Origin: Nitrospirota bacterium
GTDB lineage: Bacteria > Nitrospirota > JACRHL01
NCBI GenBank assembly: GCA_029881725.1
Contig: JAOUMB010000012.1
Span: 1-64,000, forward strand
DNA: 64,000 bases
Reading direction: 5' to 3'
The notes under the pieces are model-generated. The model did not search any database. It worked only from the letters and a program-made list of their open reading frames with translations, and had not been told where the DNA came from. Positions 8,712 through 18,297 of the stretch are shown here, piece after piece. How positions within the stretch are numbered: position 1 is the first letter of the stretch; every line of letters begins with the position of its first letter. The position numbers and the translations under genes are program-made.

Positions 8712-8782
8712 GTATCCGAAGGGGTCAACCGCATTCGGATGAGCGGTGGGCCTCCACCCTGCGACATACGTGGAGGTTCCCG
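8712..8782 (+). repeat. 71-bp dispersed structured repeat, copy 1
   Basis: It aligns without gaps to the reverse complement of 24120-24190, about 51 of 71 positions identical by hand count. The identical blocks are GTATCCGAAGGG at the start and GGCCTCCACCCTGCGA followed by ACGTGG and TTCCCG at the end. Within it CCTCCAC (8751-8757) and GTGGAGG (8770-8776) form a perfect 7-bp stem with a 12-nt loop beginning CCTGCGA, and TCCGAA/TTCGGA form a second stem. Confidence 0.7.
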
Positions 8783-8866
8783 TTCCGGTAGACGCCCGCT
8801 CCCCCGCAAAACCGGGCATGCGACCGGCCTCCCCGACTCACCTCCCCTGCTCCCCGTTCGAAGTGG

Positions 8867-8884
8867 CCTGCCCCATGGGGCAGG
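8867..8884. repeat. 18-bp perfect palindrome
   Basis: CCTGCCCCATGGGGCAGG reads the same on both strands. It lies in the non-coding gap between the response regulator and tRNA-Pro. It could be a hairpin with a minimal loop or a protein-binding site; nothing decides between these. Confidence 0.6.
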
Positions 8885-8945
8885 GGGTTGACCTGAAGGG
8901 TGCCCCGCCTTCCGACCGCCGATACCGGATTCCCCCTTCGGCCTA

Positions 8946-8992
8946 AAAACAAAAAACCGGAGGCCCGTGGGGTAACACGGGGCCTCCGGTTT
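8946..8992 (-). terminator. Intrinsic terminator for the merR/tRNA-Pro transcript
   Basis: On the minus strand AAACCGGAGGCCCCGTG pairs with CACGGGCCTCCGGTTT across a short loop, followed by TTTTTTGTTTTT. The T-rich tail follows the stem only on the minus strand, so it stops leftward transcription from ihfA-merR-tRNA-Pro. One base in the stem is unpaired. Confidence 0.85.
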
Positions 8993-9180
8993 GAAGGGGG
9001 AGCCCTTGTGGGGTCCCAAACTCAAGTTGTGACGGCCCGGTGGCGGCCTCCCCTGCCGGGGATTTCTTTCCGGGCGTCCCCTCCCCGTTTAAAGAGAGGG
9101 TTCGCAACCCGCATCCGCCTCACCGTAGCGTGGACCGGGATACGAGATCGTCTCCGGAAACCGCTTCGGAGCCAAAAAAA

Positions 9181-9257
9181 TGGTCGGGGCGACTGGATTT
9201 GAACCAGCGACCTCACCCACCCCAAGGGTGTGCGCTACCAAACTGCGCTACGCCCCG
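9181..9257 (-). tRNA. tRNA-Pro, anticodon GGG
   Basis: 77 nt including an encoded CCA (complement of TGG at 9181-9183). Acceptor stem CGGGGCG pairs with CGCCCCG, discriminator A. The anticodon arm CACCC-TTGGGGT-GGGTG gives GGG, which reads CCC/CCU proline codons. The T arm contains GGTTCAAATCC. A run of seven T follows the CCA on the minus strand (9174-9180). ihfA, a MerR-type gene and tRNA-Pro in this order is a known arrangement in Pseudomonadota. Confidence 0.97.
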
Positions 9258-9272
9258 ACAAGGTTCCGCCGG

Positions 9273-9776
9273 TCAGTCACGGGCGCCGGGATTCCGGCGA
9301 GACCGGATATCCGCACGGCGCGCGTCGGTATTTTCCATCATGCGCAGTAGTTCCCGCAACCCCTTCCGCACGTTTTGCACGGTCGGAAGCGCATTTTCTG
9401 CGGTAGTGGCCGAATTCGGCGCGGTTTCCGGTGCGGGTTCGGCTCTGGGAGTTGGTTCCTGGATCGGGGCGGCGCCCGCGGTGAGGGCTTTCAGGGAGCC
9501 GGAATCGGCCAGCTTGCGGCGGGCGCCGGCAATGGTGAAACCCTGCTTGTGGAGCATGTCACGAATGGTCAGAACCAGTTCCACATCCGCGCGCTCATAA
9601 CGGCGTTGGCCACCGGCGCCCTTGTGCGGGGCCAGTTCGGGAAATTCGGTTTCCCAGTAGCGCAGCACGTAGGGCTGCACACCGGCGAGTTTGGCGACTT
9701 CGCCGATGCGAAAAAAGAGTTTGTCGGGGATTCCCGCGGCGGCCTCAGCGGCTGACTTCGGTGGCGTCGAGGACAC
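9273..9776 (-). CDS. MerR-family transcriptional regulator
   Basis: 167 residues if the GTG at 9776 is used; the frame stays open further upstream but that part only overlaps ihfA. The DNA-binding helix-turn-helix starts [22 protein letters not shown], with the following wing R-R-Y and [27 protein letters not shown]. After about residue 105 the protein is alanine- and proline-rich with a basic C-terminal helix; no metal-binding cysteines are seen. This subgroup is found next to ihfA and tRNA-Pro in many Pseudomonadota and its regulon is unknown. The start overlaps ihfA by 32 bp, without a strong ribosome binding site, which suggests translational coupling. Confidence 0.85.
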   Translation of the reverse strand: MSSTPPKSAAEAAAGIPDKLFFRIGEVAKLAGVQPYVLRYWETEFPELAPHKGAGGQRRYERADVELVLTIRDMLHKQGFTIAGARRKLADSGSLKALTAGAAPIQEPTPRAEPAPETAPNSATTAENALPTVQNVRKGLRELLRMMENTDARRADIRSRRNPGARD

Positions 9777-10038
9777 TCTGCTTGAACACCGGGCTGGCGC
9801 GGAAGGTGACGACCCTGCGCGGAGTGATGCCGATTTCCTCACCGGTTTTCGGGTTGCGGCCCTTGCGCTCACGTTTGCTGCGCACGGTGAAGTTCCCGAA
9901 CCCGGCAATCTTGACCTCGTCGCCCTGGGCGAGGCTCTCCTTGATTTCCTCAAGGATCAGTTCAACCACGTTCACCGCCTCCCGCTTGGGGATACCGTGA
10001 CGGTCGTGGATGAGGCTGGCAATGTCCGCTTTCCTCAT
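9745..10038 (-). CDS. ihfA: Integration host factor subunit alpha
   Basis: 97-residue DNA-bending protein of the HU/IHF family that works as a heterodimer with IhfB in recombination, replication and transcription. It starts [11 protein letters not shown] and carries [17 protein letters not shown], then the arm motif [14 protein letters not shown] with the intercalating proline and the R-x-V-V-T-F-R-A strand, which favours IHF-alpha over HU. The ATG at 10038 has GGAG about 8 nt before it. The usual upstream partner pheT is not here; the next gene upstream on this strand is rseC, 110 bp away. Confidence 0.93.
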   Translation of the reverse strand: MRKADIASLIHDRHGIPKREAVNVVELILEEIKESLAQGDEVKIAGFGNFTVRSKRERKGRNPKTGEEIGITPRRVVTFRASPVFKQSVLDATEVSR

Positions 10039-10148
10039 ATCACATACTCCGAGGCGTAACGAAGGCGTATAAAACCGCCTGCTGTGCCGTGTTTTTCATA
10101 CCGGGAGGGTGGAAGCATACAAATCGGCATACACAAAGTCAATCGAAT

Positions 10149-10637
10149 TCAACGGTTAACCTCTACCCGGCGGGGTAAAACGTCCATTGAACCACCTCCC
10201 GTCACCCGCACGATTTCCGGCTGAAGGGACGCACGCCGCTCGTACAGCGGACGCAGGATGCGTAACAGCAGAAAACCGGCCACCAAAAAGACACCCGCCG
10301 CCAGAGCCGAGGCCAGTTCCGCGCGGGACCCACCCGCACTGCCACCGGCCAGCGACCACCCCATAGCGGCGCCGGCGAAGAGCATGGCGAGCGGAAACCC
10401 ATACATCAAACCCAGGGCCAGCCAAATGCCGCCGTCCGGCAGATGCACCGCCACCTCCTGCCCGGAGTGGACCCCCAAGGGATCCCGTACGGTCAGGACG
10501 CGGGCGGATTCGGCATCGCCCGGATGGCACGCCCCGCTCTGGCTGCAACTGCCGCAGGCGGCATTTTTCACCAGACGCACCGTGGCGCTTCCGGGGCGGG
10601 TTTCAATTACGGTTCCGGTCTCTTCCATCCTCGTCAC
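10149..10637 (-). CDS. rseC: RseC/MucC-family positive regulator of sigma-E / SoxR-reducing system
   Basis: 162-residue inner-membrane protein. The N-terminal cytoplasmic part carries a cysteine cluster C-x2-C-x4-C (CGSCSQSGAC, residues 28-37), expected to bind an Fe-S centre or act in redox. Two hydrophobic segments follow (about 71-94 and 108-128), then a C-terminal tail. RseC homologues work with the Rsx/Rnf complex to reset SoxR or modulate sigma-E; neither set of genes is in this window, so the partner here is unknown. It lies 64 bp downstream of cimA on the same strand and may be read from the same transcript. Confidence 0.85.
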   Translation of the reverse strand: MTRMEETGTVIETRPGSATVRLVKNAACGSCSQSGACHPGDAESARVLTVRDPLGVHSGQEVAVHLPDGGIWLALGLMYGFPLAMLFAGAAMGWSLAGGSAGGSRAELASALAAGVFLVAGFLLLRILRPLYERRASLQPEIVRVTGGGSMDVLPRRVEVNR

Positions 10638-10701
10638 CGTTCACTATAGACGAAGGAGAGTGTTTCGACAAATCAGCATTTTAGGGCCGGACTCCGGCGG
10701 T

Positions 10702-12318
10702 TCAGGAAGCGGCCTCAACGGCGGGGCGGGCCTCGTCGTGCATCAGACGATATTCAATGGCATCCACCAGGGCCTGATAGCTGGCCTCGATGATGTTGGT
10801 GGACACGCCCACGGTGCCCCAGGTGCCCTGGGAGTTGCCCGACTCCACCAGCACCCGCACGCGGGAGGCGGTGCCGGCGCTGCCGGTGAGCACCCGCACC
10901 TTGTAGTCCAGCAGGCGGAATTCGTGGATCTGCGGATAGAAAGGCGCCAGCGCCTTGCGCAAGGCCAGGTCCAGCGAGTTCACCGGGCCGTCCCCCTCGG
11001 CTACTTCGTGGCGTTCCTCGCCACCCACCCGCAGGCGCACGATGGCCTCGGAAGACGATTTCCGGTCCGGGCCGCTGCGCCCGGCAATGACCCGGAATCC
11101 GGACAGGTCGAAAAACCGCCGGTGGGTGCCCATGGCCTTGCGGATCAGCAGTTCGAAGGAGGCCTCGGCCCCTTCGTACTGGAAGCCGCTGGCCTCCAGT
11201 TCCTTGAGCTGGCTGACGATATCGCCGGACAGGGCGGTCTGGTCGTCCAGATCGATGCCGAACTCCTTGGCCTTGGCCAGCACGTTGCTGCGCCCGGAAT
11301 AGTCGGAGATCAGCACCCGGCGGGTGTTGCCCACGGTTTCCGGGGCCACGTGCTCGTACGTGCTGGCGTTTTTCTGCACCGCTGAAACATGCACCCCGCC
11401 CTTGTGGGCAAACGCCGCCTCTCCCACAAACGGCATGTGCTTGTTGTGGGTCAGGTTGGCCAGCTCATACAGGCGGGCGCTGGTTTCCTTCAGGTGCTTT
11501 AAACGCCCCTCCGGCAGCACCTGCATGCCCAGTTTCAGTTCCAGGTTGGCAATCACGGAGATCAGGTTCACGTTGCCGCACCGCTCGCCAAAGCCGTTGA
11601 TGGTGCCCTGCACCTGGGCGGCGCCGCAACGCACGGCGGCCAGGGTATTGGCGACTGCCAGTTCGCTGTCGTTGTGGCAGTGAATGCCCAGATCCGTATC
11701 CACCCGCCCGCGCACGGCGGTCATGATGTCGTGGATCTCCCACGGCATGGTGCCGCCGTTGGTATCGCACAGCACCAGACAGTCCGCACCGCCCTCGGCG
11801 GCGGCCTGAAGGGTGGAGATGGCGTATTCCGGGTCGGCCTTGTACCCGTCAAAAAAATGTTCCGCGTCGTAGAACACCTTGGAACGATGAGCATTCAGGT
11901 AGTGCACCGTATCGCGGATGAGTTCCAGGTTCCGCTCCAGGGGGATGCCCAGCGCTTCGGTCACATGGAAATTCCAGCTTTTGCCGAAGATGGTGATCAC
12001 ATCCGCGCCGCTGGCCAGCAGTCCGGCCACGGTGGCGTCATCCTCCACCGCGTTGGCCGCCCGGTGGGTGGAGCCGAAGGCGGTGATGGTGGCGTTTTTC
12101 AGCTCCATGTCGCGCACGCGCTCGAAAAACTCGGTTTCCTTGGGGTTGGAGCCGGGCCAGCCGCCTTCAATGTAGCGCACCCCCAACTCGTCCAGAAAAC
12201 GCACCGCGCGCACCTTGTCGTGCACCGACAGGGCCACATCCTCCGCCTGACAGCCATCCCGCAGGGTGGTGTCGTAGATGGTGACGGGACGGTCCGGAGC
12301 CGCTTTTTTCCTGCTCAT
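10702..12318 (-). CDS. cimA: (R)-citramalate synthase, CimA family
   Basis: 538 residues. It condenses acetyl-CoA and pyruvate to citramalate, the first step of the threonine-independent route to 2-oxobutanoate and isoleucine. The N-terminal TIM barrel shows [13 protein letters not shown] (about 14-26), the [10 protein letters not shown] loop that separates citramalate synthase from isopropylmalate synthase, then [17 protein letters not shown] with the metal-binding H-x-H and GFGERCGN. The C-terminal LeuA-type dimer domain (from about 400) is expected to bind the feedback inhibitor. Its ATG overlaps the lysC stop by 4 bp. Having it beside the threonine genes gives two routes to isoleucine precursor in one operon. 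Confidence 0.93.
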   Translation of the reverse strand: MSRKKAAPDRPVTIYDTTLRDGCQAEDVALSVHDKVRAVRFLDELGVRYIEGGWPGSNPKETEFFERVRDMELKNATITAFGSTHRAANAVEDDATVAGLLASGADVITIFGKSWNFHVTEALGIPLERNLELIRDTVHYLNAHRSKVFYDAEHFFDGYKADPEYAISTLQAAAEGGADCLVLCDTNGGTMPWEIHDIMTAVRGRVDTDLGIHCHNDSELAVANTLAAVRCGAAQVQGTINGFGERCGNVNLISVIANLELKLGMQVLPEGRLKHLKETSARLYELANLTHNKHMPFVGEAAFAHKGGVHVSAVQKNASTYEHVAPETVGNTRRVLISDYSGRSNVLAKAKEFGIDLDDQTALSGDIVSQLKELEASGFQYEGAEASFELLIRKAMGTHRRFFDLSGFRVIAGRSGPDRKSSSEAIVRLRVGGEERHEVAEGDGPVNSLDLALRKALAPFYPQIHEFRLLDYKVRVLTGSAGTASRVRVLVESGNSQGTWGTVGVSTNIIEASYQALVDAIEYRLMHDEARPAVEAAS

Positions 12319-13544
12319 GTCCCCTCCCCGCCCGGATTCCCCAAACTAAAGGCGTCGTGCAGCGCGCGCACGGCAAGTTCGGTGTAGCGCTCGTCGATCA
12401 CGCAGGAAATCTTGATTTCGCTGGTGGAGATCATCTTGATGTTGATCTTCTCCGCCGACAGGGCGGCGAACATCTGCGCCGCCACCCCGGAATGGGCCCG
12501 CATGCCGACGCCCACCACGCTGATCTTGGCGATGTCCTGCTCGGCCTCGACGCTCAGGGAGGTGTCCCCGACCGTGATGGTGGCCAGCGCCTCCTTCACC
12601 TTACGCAGGTCGACCTTGGGCACGGTGAACGAAATGTCGGTGGTGCCCTCGTGGCTGACGTTCTGGATGATCATGTCGATCAGGATACCGGCGGCGGACA
12701 CCTTCTCGAAGATGCTCGCGGCCACGCCCGGATGGTCCGGCACGCGCCCCAGGGTGATCTTGGCCTGATTGCGGTCGTAGGTGACCCCCGATACGGCGAC
12801 CTGTTCCATGTCCTTGTCTTCCTCCGTCACCAGCGTTCCTGGCTCATCCGTAAAACTCGACAGCACCTGCAACGGCACACTGTGGCGCATGGCAAACAGC
12901 ACCGAGCGGGTTTGCAGCACCTTGGCTCCCAGGCTGGCCAGTTCCAGCATCTCCTCGAAACAGATGCGGTCCAGCTTGCGGGCGCCGGATACGATGCGCG
13001 GATCGGCGGTGTACACCCCGTCCACGTCCGTATAGATGTCACACCGGTCCGCCTTCACTGCGGCGGCCACGGCCACGGCGGTCAAATCGGAGCCGCCCCG
13101 CCCCAGGGTGGTCACGTCGGAGTGCGGGCTGATGCCCTGAAATCCGGCCACCACCGCCACCTTGCCTTCCGAAAGCGCCGCCTTCAGGCGCTCGCCGGTG
13201 ATGCGCTCAATCCGCGCCCGGGTATGTTCAGCGTCGGTCTCGATCCCCGCCTGCCGCCCGGTAAACGCCATGGCCCCCACGCCCTCCGCTTCCAGCGCCA
13301 TGGCCAGCAGGGCGATGGTCACCCGCTCGCCAGAGGACAGCAGCAGATCCAGCTCCCGCTCCGACGGCGCTTCGTGCATCTCGTGGGCCATGCCCAGCAG
13401 GCGGTCGGTCTCGCCGCTCATGGCCGATACCACCACCGCCACGTCGTGACCTTCACGACGCACCTTGGCCACCCGGCGGGCCACGTTGCGGATCCGCTCC
13501 AGGTCGCCCACGGAGGTTCCGCCATATTTTTGTACGATCAGCAC
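12315..13544 (-). CDS. lysC: Aspartate kinase
   Basis: 409 residues from GTG 13544; the reading frame extends seven codons further but the protein family starts at [12 protein letters not shown]. It phosphorylates aspartate, the first step toward lysine, methionine and threonine. Visible motifs: [41 protein letters not shown] and [12 protein letters not shown]. Two ACT domains follow in the last 150 residues ([26 protein letters not shown]), consistent with feedback control by lysine or threonine. The start overlaps the end of the apgM-like gene by 7 bp and the stop overlaps cimA by 4 bp. Confidence 0.95.
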   Translation of the reverse strand: MLIVQKYGGTSVGDLERIRNVARRVAKVRREGHDVAVVVSAMSGETDRLLGMAHEMHEAPSERELDLLLSSGERVTIALLAMALEAEGVGAMAFTGRQAGIETDAEHTRARIERITGERLKAALSEGKVAVVAGFQGISPHSDVTTLGRGGSDLTAVAVAAAVKADRCDIYTDVDGVYTADPRIVSGARKLDRICFEEMLELASLGAKVLQTRSVLFAMRHSVPLQVLSSFTDEPGTLVTEEDKDMEQVAVSGVTYDRNQAKITLGRVPDHPGVAASIFEKVSAAGILIDMIIQNVSHEGTTDISFTVPKVDLRKVKEALATITVGDTSLSVEAEQDIAKISVVGVGMRAHSGVAAQMFAALSAEKINIKMISTSEIKISCVIDERYTELAVRALHDAFSLGNPGGEGT

Positions 13545-14626
13545 GCTACAGGGTCCATGATCCACAGGTCCCGGGGCGACAGGACCGGTGTCCCGATCGC
13601 CCCTTCAAAAAACCGGTTGTTCCCTCCCGTTCCGTCCGGGAGGTTTGATACGTACGGCACCGGGCCGTCCAGATGGCACCCGCTCACCGAACTGGTGCCG
13701 TGGTCACAGGTGACCACCAGCCGCCCGTTGCCGATTCCCGCCGCCAGCGGGCCGATCAGCTCCCGATCCACGGCGCGCAGAATGGCCGCCTTGGCCAGCG
13801 GGTCCCGCCGGTGGGCGGCCAGATCCGGCGCCTCCACATGCACCGCCACCGCCCGGTGCCGCCCCAGCAACGCCAGCGTGGCGTGCGCCTTGGCGGACAG
13901 GCAGGTGTCCGTGTTGCCGGTGGCGCCGGGAACGTCCGGCACTACCATGCCCAACATGCGGCCCAAGCCGCGCACCAGTTCCGCCCCGGCCACCAGCGCC
14001 GTAAACGGCGAGGTTCCGCGCGGCGCAAACGGGGCGCCACCGCCCCACGGCCACAGGGTGACCCCGCCCAGATGAACGCGCAGGGCCTCCAGCACCTTCC
14101 GGCACGGCCATTGCCCCGCCAGAGACACCGGCAGGCCGCGCAACGGATGCGGCGGCGTCAGAGCCTCGGTGGTGACCGGAGTTACCATGATATTCCGTCC
14201 GGCGGTACCGGGATAGAGGGACACCCCGGTGCCGTCCAAAAACCTTGCCGCATTACGGGCCAGCCGGTCGCCCGCGTCCCCGTCCAGCAGTTCCACCAAC
14301 TTGGTGCCGGGATCGCCCAGCGGACCGGAAACCCGCACCAGACTGGCGCGCAATGCCTGTTGCCCGTCAGCGGGTTGGATGCCGCGCCCCTCCGCTTCCA
14401 CCGCAGCGCGCCCATACGCGGTCGATTCAACGCCCAGCAGGGCCGGGATGCCCGCCTCGCTGCCGGGGGCCTGCCCCGCGGGGGTCGGATTCAGCCACCC
14501 CACCGCGCCGGTGGCGGCCATCCGGTCCAGATGCGGGGTCGGCGCGGCGTGCAGCGGGGTTTTCCCGCACAGCAGGGGCGACGGCTCATCGGCCGCTCCG
14601 TCGAGAATGACCAGAACGGTTTTCAC
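13538..14626 (-). CDS. ApgM-like metalloenzyme, probable homoserine kinase
   Basis: 362 residues from GTG 14626, which has GAGGAG about 13 nt upstream overlapping the thrC stop. The protein belongs to the cofactor-independent phosphoglycerate mutase (ApgM) branch of the alkaline-phosphatase superfamily: [20 protein letters not shown] at the start, [17 protein letters not shown] with the nucleophile/metal Ser, [11 protein letters not shown] and VTCDHGTSS with metal-binding Asp/His residues. ApgM homologues located in threonine operons without a thrB gene have been proposed to be homoserine kinases (TIGR02535-type), and this gene lies between thrC and lysC with hom upstream and no GHMP kinase in sight. 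Phosphoglycerate mutase activity remains possible. Confidence 0.75.
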   Translation of the reverse strand: MKTVLVILDGAADEPSPLLCGKTPLHAAPTPHLDRMAATGAVGWLNPTPAGQAPGSEAGIPALLGVESTAYGRAAVEAEGRGIQPADGQQALRASLVRVSGPLGDPGTKLVELLDGDAGDRLARNAARFLDGTGVSLYPGTAGRNIMVTPVTTEALTPPHPLRGLPVSLAGQWPCRKVLEALRVHLGGVTLWPWGGGAPFAPRGTSPFTALVAGAELVRGLGRMLGMVVPDVPGATGNTDTCLSAKAHATLALLGRHRAVAVHVEAPDLAAHRRDPLAKAAILRAVDRELIGPLAAGIGNGRLVVTCDHGTSSVSGCHLDGPVPYVSNLPDGTGGNNRFFEGAIGTPVLSPRDLWIMDPVAC

Positions 14627-14643
14627 CGGATTGATTAAACTCC

Positions 14644-15705
14644 TCAGAATCCGAGGGCGCCCAGCACCGAATGCAGGTCCGCATCCACCGCCTCCGGCCG
14701 GTCGATTACCTTGAGGGCCACGTCCGGGTCCTTCAGACCGTGGCCGGTAAGGGTGCACACCACGCGGTCACCGGGCTGGAACGGATGCGTCTTGTTGAGC
14801 TTGATGAGGCCCGCCACGGAAGCCGCCGAAGCCGGTTCACAGAACACGCCCTCCAGGGAGGCGATCAGCTTGTACGCCTCCAGGATTTCCTCGTCGGAGA
14901 CCATGTCGATGTGGCCGCCGGACTCGTCGGCCGCGTTGGTGGCCCCCTTCCAACTGGCCGGGTTGCCGATGCGGATGGCGGTGGCGATGGTGGACGGTTT
15001 TTCCACCACGTGGCCGCGCACGATGGGCGCCGCCCCCTCCGCCTGCCAGCCCATCATTTTGGGCAGGCTCTTGCTGTGGCCCGCCTCCATGTATTCCTTG
15101 TAGCCCTTCCAGTAGGCGGTGATGTTGCCCGCGTTGCCCACCGGCAGAAAGTGGTAGTCCGGCGCGCCGCCGAGTTGGTCCACCACCTCGAAGGCGGCGG
15201 TCTTCTGCCCCTCGATGCGGAACGGGTTGATGGAGTTCACCAGGGTGATGGGAAAACTGGCGGAAATCTCGCTGACGATCTGCAACGCCTCGTCAAAATT
15301 GCCGCGAATCTGGATCACATGGGCGCCGTAAGCCATGGCCTGGGCCAGCTTGCCGAGGGCGATCTTGCCGTCCGGAATGAGCACGAACACCTGCATGCCG
15401 GCGCTCGCCCCATAGGCGGCGGCAGCGGCCGAGGTGTTGCCGGTGGAGGCGCAGATGATGGACTTGGCGCCCTGCTCCTTGGCCTTGGTCACGGCCATGG
15501 TCATGCCCCGGTCCTTGAAGGAGCCGGTGGGGTTGGCGCCGTCGTACTTGAGATAGATTTCAATGTCCGGGTTGATGGCCATGTTCAGGCGCCGGGTGGG
15601 GATCAGGGGGGTATTGCCCTCCTGCAACGTCACCACCGGCGTCTTGTCGGTCACCGGAAGAAATTCACGATACTCGCGGATCAGCCCGCGCCACATTTTG
15701 GCCAT
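14644..15705 (-). CDS. thrC: Threonine synthase
   Basis: 353 residues from ATG 15705, preceded by AAAGGAGG at 7-nt spacing. PLP enzyme converting O-phosphohomoserine to threonine. Motifs: [13 protein letters not shown] (about 22-34), the PLP lysine in [11 protein letters not shown] (about 58-68), [16 protein letters not shown] and the phosphate-binding GNAGN in the middle. The length fits the short class (about 350 residues). It lies 29 bp after hom and 17 bp before the ApgM-like gene. Confidence 0.95.
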   Translation of the reverse strand: MAKMWRGLIREYREFLPVTDKTPVVTLQEGNTPLIPTRRLNMAINPDIEIYLKYDGANPTGSFKDRGMTMAVTKAKEQGAKSIICASTGNTSAAAAAYGASAGMQVFVLIPDGKIALGKLAQAMAYGAHVIQIRGNFDEALQIVSEISASFPITLVNSINPFRIEGQKTAAFEVVDQLGGAPDYHFLPVGNAGNITAYWKGYKEYMEAGHSKSLPKMMGWQAEGAAPIVRGHVVEKPSTIATAIRIGNPASWKGATNAADESGGHIDMVSDEEILEAYKLIASLEGVFCEPASAASVAGLIKLNKTHPFQPGDRVVCTLTGHGLKDPDVALKVIDRPEAVDADLHSVLGALGF

Positions 15706-15734
15706 CAAACGGCCTCCTTTACTTCCGAAGGGAC

Positions 15735-17045
15735 TCAGTCGTCCTCGGCCTCCACGCGGATCAGCGTGGTGGGCTCGGATACACAATCCATTTTTGAAAT
15801 TTCCGCCAGGGCGTCCTGTACCGACTGCTCCACCGCCCGGTGGGTCATCACCACCAGACTGACGGTTTTGCCGGACGACTGGCTGTCCTGAATCACCCGT
15901 GCGATGCTGATGCCGTGGCGCCCGAAGGCACCGGCGATGTCGGCCAGCACGCCGGGCCGGTCCACCACCCGCAGGTGCAGGTAATAAATCGATTCGATGC
16001 GCGCCATGGGGCGAATGGTGAGCGGTTTCCGCTCCGCCTGCTGGAACGCCATGGGCGGAACGCCGGTGCTACCCGCGGCCACCTGCCGGGCCAGATCCAC
16101 CACGTCGCCCACCACCGCACTGCCGGTGGCCTCGGCCCCGGCGCCCTGGCCGTAGAAGAGGGTCTCCCCCACCCGGTCGCCGATCACCGCCACCGCGTTG
16201 AACACGCCGTCCACCCGGGCCAGCAGGTGGGATTCCGGCACCATGGTCGGGTGCACCCGCGCCTCGATCTCACCGTCCACATCCTTGGCGATGGCCAGCA
16301 GCTTCAGCTTGCAGCCGAACATCTCCGCATAGGCCAGATCCACGGGGCGGATGCCGGTGATGCCCTCGGTATAGATGTCGTCCAGGCTGACCTGCCCGCC
16401 GAAGGCCATGCCGATCAGGATGGCCAGCTTGTGGGCGGTGTCGTTGCCCTCCACGTCGTAGGTGGGGTCGGCCTCCGCATAACCCAGTTCCTGGGCCTCG
16501 GCCAGCACGTCGGCAAAGTCGGTGCCGTTTTCGGCCATCTCGGTCAGGATGTAGTTGGCGGTGCCGTTGATGATGCCGAACAGTCCCTGGATACGGTCTC
16601 CGGTAAAGCTCTCGCGCACCGCGCGCAGGATCGGGATGCCGCCACCCACGGCGGCCTCGAACCGGTATTGCACACCCGCCCTGGCGGCGGCGGCGAACAG
16701 TTCCTCGCCGTGAGCGGCCACCAGCGCCTTGTTGGCGGTCACCACGTGCTTTCCGTTGGCGAACGCCTGAAGGGTGAAATCCCTGGCGATCCCGGTACCG
16801 CCCACCAGTTCCACCACGATGTCCACCTTCGGGTCCGCCAGCAGTTGGGCCGCATCGGTGGTGCCCACCCCTTCCGGCAGATCGAGGCTCTTCAGACGCG
16901 CCTCGTCGCGCTCCGCCACCCGCGCAAGGGTGACCGGAAAACCGGTGCGGCGGGTGATTTCACCGGCGTTCTCCAACAGGATGGATGCGGTTCCCCCCCC
17001 AACGGTGCCCGCCCCGATGATGCCGATGTTGACTGCCTTGGTCAT
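15735..17045 (-). CDS. hom: Homoserine dehydrogenase
   Basis: 436 residues from ATG 17045. Reduces aspartate semialdehyde to homoserine. The Rossmann motif [12 protein letters not shown] lies at residues 7-18, followed by [17 protein letters not shown], the catalytic-domain signature [20 protein letters not shown], and a C-terminal ACT domain ([20 protein letters not shown]) that should sense threonine. It follows the aminotransferase gene after 40 bp and precedes thrC by 29 bp. Aspartate semialdehyde dehydrogenase is not in the window. Confidence 0.95.
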   Translation of the reverse strand: MTKAVNIGIIGAGTVGGGTASILLENAGEITRRTGFPVTLARVAERDEARLKSLDLPEGVGTTDAAQLLADPKVDIVVELVGGTGIARDFTLQAFANGKHVVTANKALVAAHGEELFAAAARAGVQYRFEAAVGGGIPILRAVRESFTGDRIQGLFGIINGTANYILTEMAENGTDFADVLAEAQELGYAEADPTYDVEGNDTAHKLAILIGMAFGGQVSLDDIYTEGITGIRPVDLAYAEMFGCKLKLLAIAKDVDGEIEARVHPTMVPESHLLARVDGVFNAVAVIGDRVGETLFYGQGAGAEATGSAVVGDVVDLARQVAAGSTGVPPMAFQQAERKPLTIRPMARIESIYYLHLRVVDRPGVLADIAGAFGRHGISIARVIQDSQSSGKTVSLVVMTHRAVEQSVQDALAEISKMDCVSEPTTLIRVEAEDD

Positions 17046-17085
17046 GGTTTTGTCTTCGTCTTCGTCTTTAGTCTGATCAGCGTGT

Positions 17086-18297
17086 TTAGAGCACTTTGCG
17101 GATGGCCCGATAGGCTTGCCGGATGCGGTGCTCGTTTTCCACCAGGGCGATGCGCACGAATTCGTCGCCGTACTCACCGAAGCCGATGCCGGGACTGACC
17201 GCCACCTTGGCCTCCTTGAGCAGGAATTTCACAAACTCGAGGGAGCCCATCGGTTTGTACTTGTCGGGAATTTCCGCCCACACGAACATGGTGGCCTTGG
17301 GACGGTCCACTTCCCACCCGGCCCGTCCCAGTCCGTCCACCAGCACATCGCGGCGGGATTGGTACATCTCGCGGATTTCCCTCACACAGTCCTGCGGGCC
17401 GTTCAGTGCGTGGGTGGCGGCAATCTGGATCGGCTGGAAGGCGCCGTAGTCCAGATAGCTTTTGATCTTGGCAATGGCGCCGATGATCTCCGGGTTGCCC
17501 ACGCAGAATCCGATACGCCAGCCGGGCATGTTGTAGGTCTTGGACAGGGAGTAGAACTCCACCGCCACGTCCATGGCCCCCGGCACCTGCAAAATGGACG
17601 GCGCCTCGTAGTCGTCGAAGGTGATCTCCGCATAGGCCACGTCGGACACCACGATGATGCCGTGCTCGCGCGCGAAATCCACCACCTTCTCGTAAAACGA
17701 CAGGTCCACCACCTGGGCGGTGGGGTTGGACGGGAAGTTGACCAGCAGCACCTTGGGCTGCGGCCAGCAGTCGCGCACCGCCTTGGTGAGTTCCTCGAAG
17801 TAGTCCAGATCCTTGTGCACCGGCACGTGGCGGATGTCGGCCCCGGCGATGATGAACCCGTAGGGGTGGATCGGGTAGGCCGGGTTCGGGGTCAGGATCG
17901 CGTCACCCGGGTTGGTGATGGCGGTGGCCAGGCTGGCCAGCCCTTCCTTGGAGCCGATGGTGACCAGCGCCTCGGTTTCCGGGTCCAGGTCCACATTGAA
18001 CTTGCGCTTGTAGAACGCGCACACCGCCTTGCGCAGGCCGGGAATGCCCCGGGACTGGGAATAGCGGTGATTGCGCGGGTCCTGGGCGGCCTCGCACAAC
18101 TTGTCGATGATGTGCTGCGGGGTGCCCTGGTCCGGATTGCCCATTCCCAGGTCGATGATGTCCTCGCCCCGGCGGCGGGCCTCCATCTTCAGCGCATTGA
18201 CGGTGGCGAAGACGTAGGGGGGCAGCCGCTTGATGCGCTGGAAATCCGTGGAAAACAGGCTGTCGGAACTGCGACGGCGCTTCTCGGGCTCACTCAT
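17086..18297 (-). CDS. alaC: Class I/II aminotransferase, AlaC-like (glutamate-pyruvate type)
   Basis: 403 residues, PLP enzyme of fold type I. It shows [17 protein letters not shown] near the N-terminus, [29 protein letters not shown] with the cofactor-contacting Asn, VSDVAYAEI with the Asp, and the Schiff-base lysine in [15 protein letters not shown]. Proteins of this type in E. coli (AlaC/YfdZ) make alanine from pyruvate, and relatives are often placed beside hom, as here; the substrate is inferred. The ATG overlaps lipA by 4 bp, and the stop is 40 bp before hom. Confidence 0.88.
   Translation of the reverse strand: MSEPEKRRRSSDSLFSTDFQRIKRLPPYVFATVNALKMEARRRGEDIIDLGMGNPDQGTPQHIIDKLCEAAQDPRNHRYSQSRGIPGLRKAVCAFYKRKFNVDLDPETEALVTIGSKEGLASLATAITNPGDAILTPNPAYPIHPYGFIIAGADIRHVPVHKDLDYFEELTKAVRDCWPQPKVLLVNFPSNPTAQVVDLSFYEKVVDFAREHGIIVVSDVAYAEITFDDYEAPSILQVPGAMDVAVEFYSLSKTYNMPGWRIGFCVGNPEIIGAIAKIKSYLDYGAFQPIQIAATHALNGPQDCVREIREMYQSRRDVLVDGLGRAGWEVDRPKATMFVWAEIPDKYKPMGSLEFVKFLLKEAKVAVSPGIGFGEYGDEFVRIALVENEHRIRQAYRAIRKVL

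Larger units (their letters stand above)
8693..9173. other. Non-coding gap of about 480 bp between convergent transcripts
   Basis: No credible open frame is seen on either strand. The stretch holds a post-stop hairpin, one copy of a 71-bp structured repeat, an 18-bp perfect palindrome and a minus-strand terminator (separate entries). The remainder is GC-rich with no recognised RNA family; I looked for SRP RNA, tmRNA and 6S features and saw none. Confidence 0.6.
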
